Origin: Eunapius fragilis
Lineage: Eukaryota; Porifera; Demospongiae; Spongillida; Spongillidae
Direction: 5' to 3'
Assembly (NCBI GenBank): GCA_963681505.1
Contig: OY811983.1
Coordinates: 2,772,615 to 2,836,614 of the forward strand
DNA: 64,000 nucleotides
The first letter of the stretch is position 1; every line of letters starts with the position of its first letter. The notes beneath the pieces are model-generated. The model made no database searches and was not told the origin of the DNA. It was given only the letters and a program-made list of their open reading frames with translations. Position numbers and translations under genes: made by a program. Of this stretch, positions 61,821-64,000 are shown one piece after another.

Positions 61821-62499
61821 TGCATCATTCAGTGAATTTGAAAACTGAGGCAATTATAAATCTCAACTTTTTCCCCTCATACTACCATATGTGTGCATGT
61901 ACATATTCATGCCTATATGTATATGTCTTGTTGCCAGTGCATGCATGCCTAAATTGTTGTGGTACGATTCAAGCTGTTAGTGCCATCTTGGCTGTTTTCA
62001 CTGTACAGGAAATTAACTATAGTTTGGTAAATATAGCACACCATGTGAAAGATTTATCAAAAGTACATTGTTCTGTAATGGAAAACGTCTGTATGTGAAG
62101 TGATGGAATGGGAGCAAGAGTCATTTATGCATTCTGCCACAAAATTAAATACAGTAGCGGAACTGGCCTGCAAACTGTTTCTACTATCCATATTATTATT
62201 AATTAAAATTTTTAAACAGAAGCCAGCAATAATTGTGTTGATTTCCACAACTGATCATGCACATAACCTCCAGCCATCCCCATTTCACAGCCCAATCCAT
62301 GCAGACGTAAGGAGCAGCTCTAAGTTGTCTGCCAAAGAGCACACGCTGGCACTAATAAACAACATACATGTAAATGTGTTCAAGTAGAAGCTAAATGTCA
62401 CTATGTACAACGGGAGAAAAAAAAAAACGCAGAGAGGTTGAACACAAAATAGTAGTCCATGTGAGAGTCACCAAAACAAGGAGTGATTTAACGGGAGCA
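61821..62499. other. convergent interval between gene C and gene D
   Basis: The two genes end tail to tail 680 bp apart; this stretch must hold both 3' UTRs. No canonical AATAAA is obvious near either stop. Confidence 0.5.
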
Positions 62500-62943
62500 C
62501 TAGGCCACATTGTGTTTTGTGTCTGTAGCGTCCTCGCTGTTTGATACTGGTGATTCTGGAACGTTTTCATCGACTCCGCTGTCCCCATCTGAGCCATTGT
62601 TGGGATGCACAACAGAGGTGTTTGCCTTGGGCTCATCCTCCGCCTGGCAGTAAGGAAAAATTTCTTTTAATGATTCAATTATGAACCATACTATCACCAG
62701 CACACTTCCACACTATCACCGGTACACACTCCCACAGTACCTGTGCCCATACGTACCCTAGCACGTCCCTCCCCACAGTACACTTACCACAGTATCATTA
62801 GCACACTCCTCCACAGTGCGCATGTCACTGGCGCTCGGTTGCTCGGTGATGGTCCTGCCCATCTGAAGGCCCTCAGCAGTGGTCACTTCATCCTTCGCAT
62901 TCTCCACCACCATAGTGTCCTTCCCCTTGGCCATGTACACAAA
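62500..62943 (-). CDS. GABA-B-like receptor gene D, last two exons (partial)
   Basis: On the minus strand, exon 62943-62788 (FVYMAKGKDTMVVENAKDEV...) and terminal exon 62643-62500 (AEDEPKANTSVVHPNNGSDG..., stop at 62502-62500) match in kind the tails of gene B (FVCMAKGRTTLM) and gene C (VVYVAMGKDTMP), including the shared LQMG phrase. Both lie after the class C helix 7. Splice sites are canonical (GTAG|TTT acceptor, GTG|GTAAGT donor, CCAG|GCG acceptor). The membrane and ligand-binding exons must lie beyond the right edge, since 62944-64000 shows no exon 15 counterpart. The tail is acidic and ends ...DTKHNVA. Confidence 0.82.
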
Positions 62944-64000
62944 CTACAATGTGAGTGGATGGGTGCATAGAAACAAGTGCAACCAATCTGATAAGATAAG
63001 ATTCGATTGGATAAGAGAGGTATATTTGCATTTTACCTTTGGCATGATTTAATTGTAAATAAAAATGAGCAAAACAAGATATTAAAAAAAATTGGGCAGA
63101 CTGAGGATTCATGTGCACAAATTGAATAGGCCTACATTTCTGAGTAGCAAGTACAAGAAATTTATGAACGTTATTTCCTATATGCAGGTCTGTAATATTT
63201 TATGAATTCATAATTGCACAATTTCAATAACCCTTGTTTCGTTACTTTTATTCCATTGGTGGATAGGAATCCTACATTTGCATTTGAAATAACTTGTTTC
63301 ACTTCATATTTATAAAAAAATATGAAATCATTTCCGTGTAAATGGACTAAACACAAATTCCCAATACGTGCAATAGATGGTATGCTTGCATTGAAATGTA
63401 TGGCTAAATTAATGTTTGCATTGTAATGATTCATCATTATGCGTCATCAGGGGTAATAACAAGTCACAGCTTAGAAAAGGATATTACCAAATCCATACAG
63501 TATTGAGACCATAAGCCTAACAGTATCCAGTTGGACGGATGAATTAGCAGATGGGTGTGCCAGTTCACCACGCATCCCATGAGGAGATAACACCACCCAT
63601 TGCTATTGCTAATTAACTACATTGAAATGTAATTCGGCAGTCTATCCCTTTCCATAATTGCTCATATTAGGCTTCAATTGTGGTACAAGTACGTATGCAA
63701 AATAGCTCTTATGTGACCAAATCATATCTTATACCAGGAGGAGAAGTATCTTTTCTACATGTAGGTTCGAGTGTTGGAATGGGTGAGCGTTATCTCTGGT
63801 GCCAGAGCATTCTAAGCGTCGGCAGTTTCACTACGTTACAGTAGGCATTTGCCAGCTCTATTCAAATACGTTTTCTAAAGTCCAATTCAGCCTTCAGTAC
63901 AACGTACATGTATATAGGCCATAATGGAATCTTGTATTTTGCTAATGTTATCCATGACACTTAGGGAGTACCACAATAACGATAAAGTCACTATAGGTAC
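62944..64000 (-). other. intron of gene D
   Basis: No exon resembling the helix 5-7 exon of genes B and C is found on the minus strand. A chance MPK|GTAAAA near 63040 has a stop just upstream and was not accepted. Confidence 0.5.

Noticed and set aside
63036-63048. MPK|GTAAAA on the minus strand as the end of the helix 7 exon of gene D
   Set aside because: A stop lies two codons upstream in frame and no membrane helix precedes it.

Overview
The window looks like nuclear DNA of an early-branching animal, most probably a demosponge. It has intron-rich genes with standard GT-AG splicing, animal-type class C GABA-B-like receptors in a tandem cluster (a family expanded in sponges), many MITE-like foldbacks, and long pure C or G runs. 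The assignment to sponge is inference; I see no marker gene that proves it.

Left part (1-18500): a possible exon end at the left edge; then two tandem copies of a secreted proteinase K/subtilisin-type protease (6371-8311 and 12929-15601), each with two coding exons joined at the same phase-0 junction. Between them lie a 1.5-kb minisatellite and several small repeats. After them come a retroelement remnant on the minus strand (16433-17508) and a broken repeat-rich reading frame with nine 45-bp units (17632-18492).

Middle (18500-27170): a hairpin, a proline-rich reading frame, a nearly perfect 298-bp foldback, a 1.4-kb segmental copy of the 3' part of a GABA-B-like gene, a Tc1/mariner-type MITE, a worn Ty3/gypsy-like fossil and an intronless GNAT acetyltransferase on the minus strand.

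Right part (27170-64000): the receptor cluster. Gene A (27367-32403, +) has eleven exons and stops right after the first membrane helix. Gene B (33678-45707, +, 16 exons, about 866 aa) and gene C (54093-61820, +, 17 exons, about 862 aa) are complete seven-helix receptors with the same exon plan. Gene D enters from the right on the minus strand; only its last two exons (62943-62500) are inside. Gene A and gene B share promoter-proximal sequence, and parts of their ligand-binding exons are nearly identical, which suggests gene conversion. 

The B-C interval (45710-54092) is packed with DNA transposon remains: a 913-bp TIR element, a 799-bp element with perfect 31-bp TIRs nested in an older dispersed repeat, a SWIM/ULP1/PHD (KDZ/Zisupton-like) transposase remnant, and, most interesting, a minus-strand remnant whose N-terminal part resembles the N-terminal zinc/RING region of RAG1, followed by a different transposase-like core. 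A second scrap of the same type sits in intron 5 of gene C. All gene models are read from splice signals and homology by eye; no search or transcript data were available.
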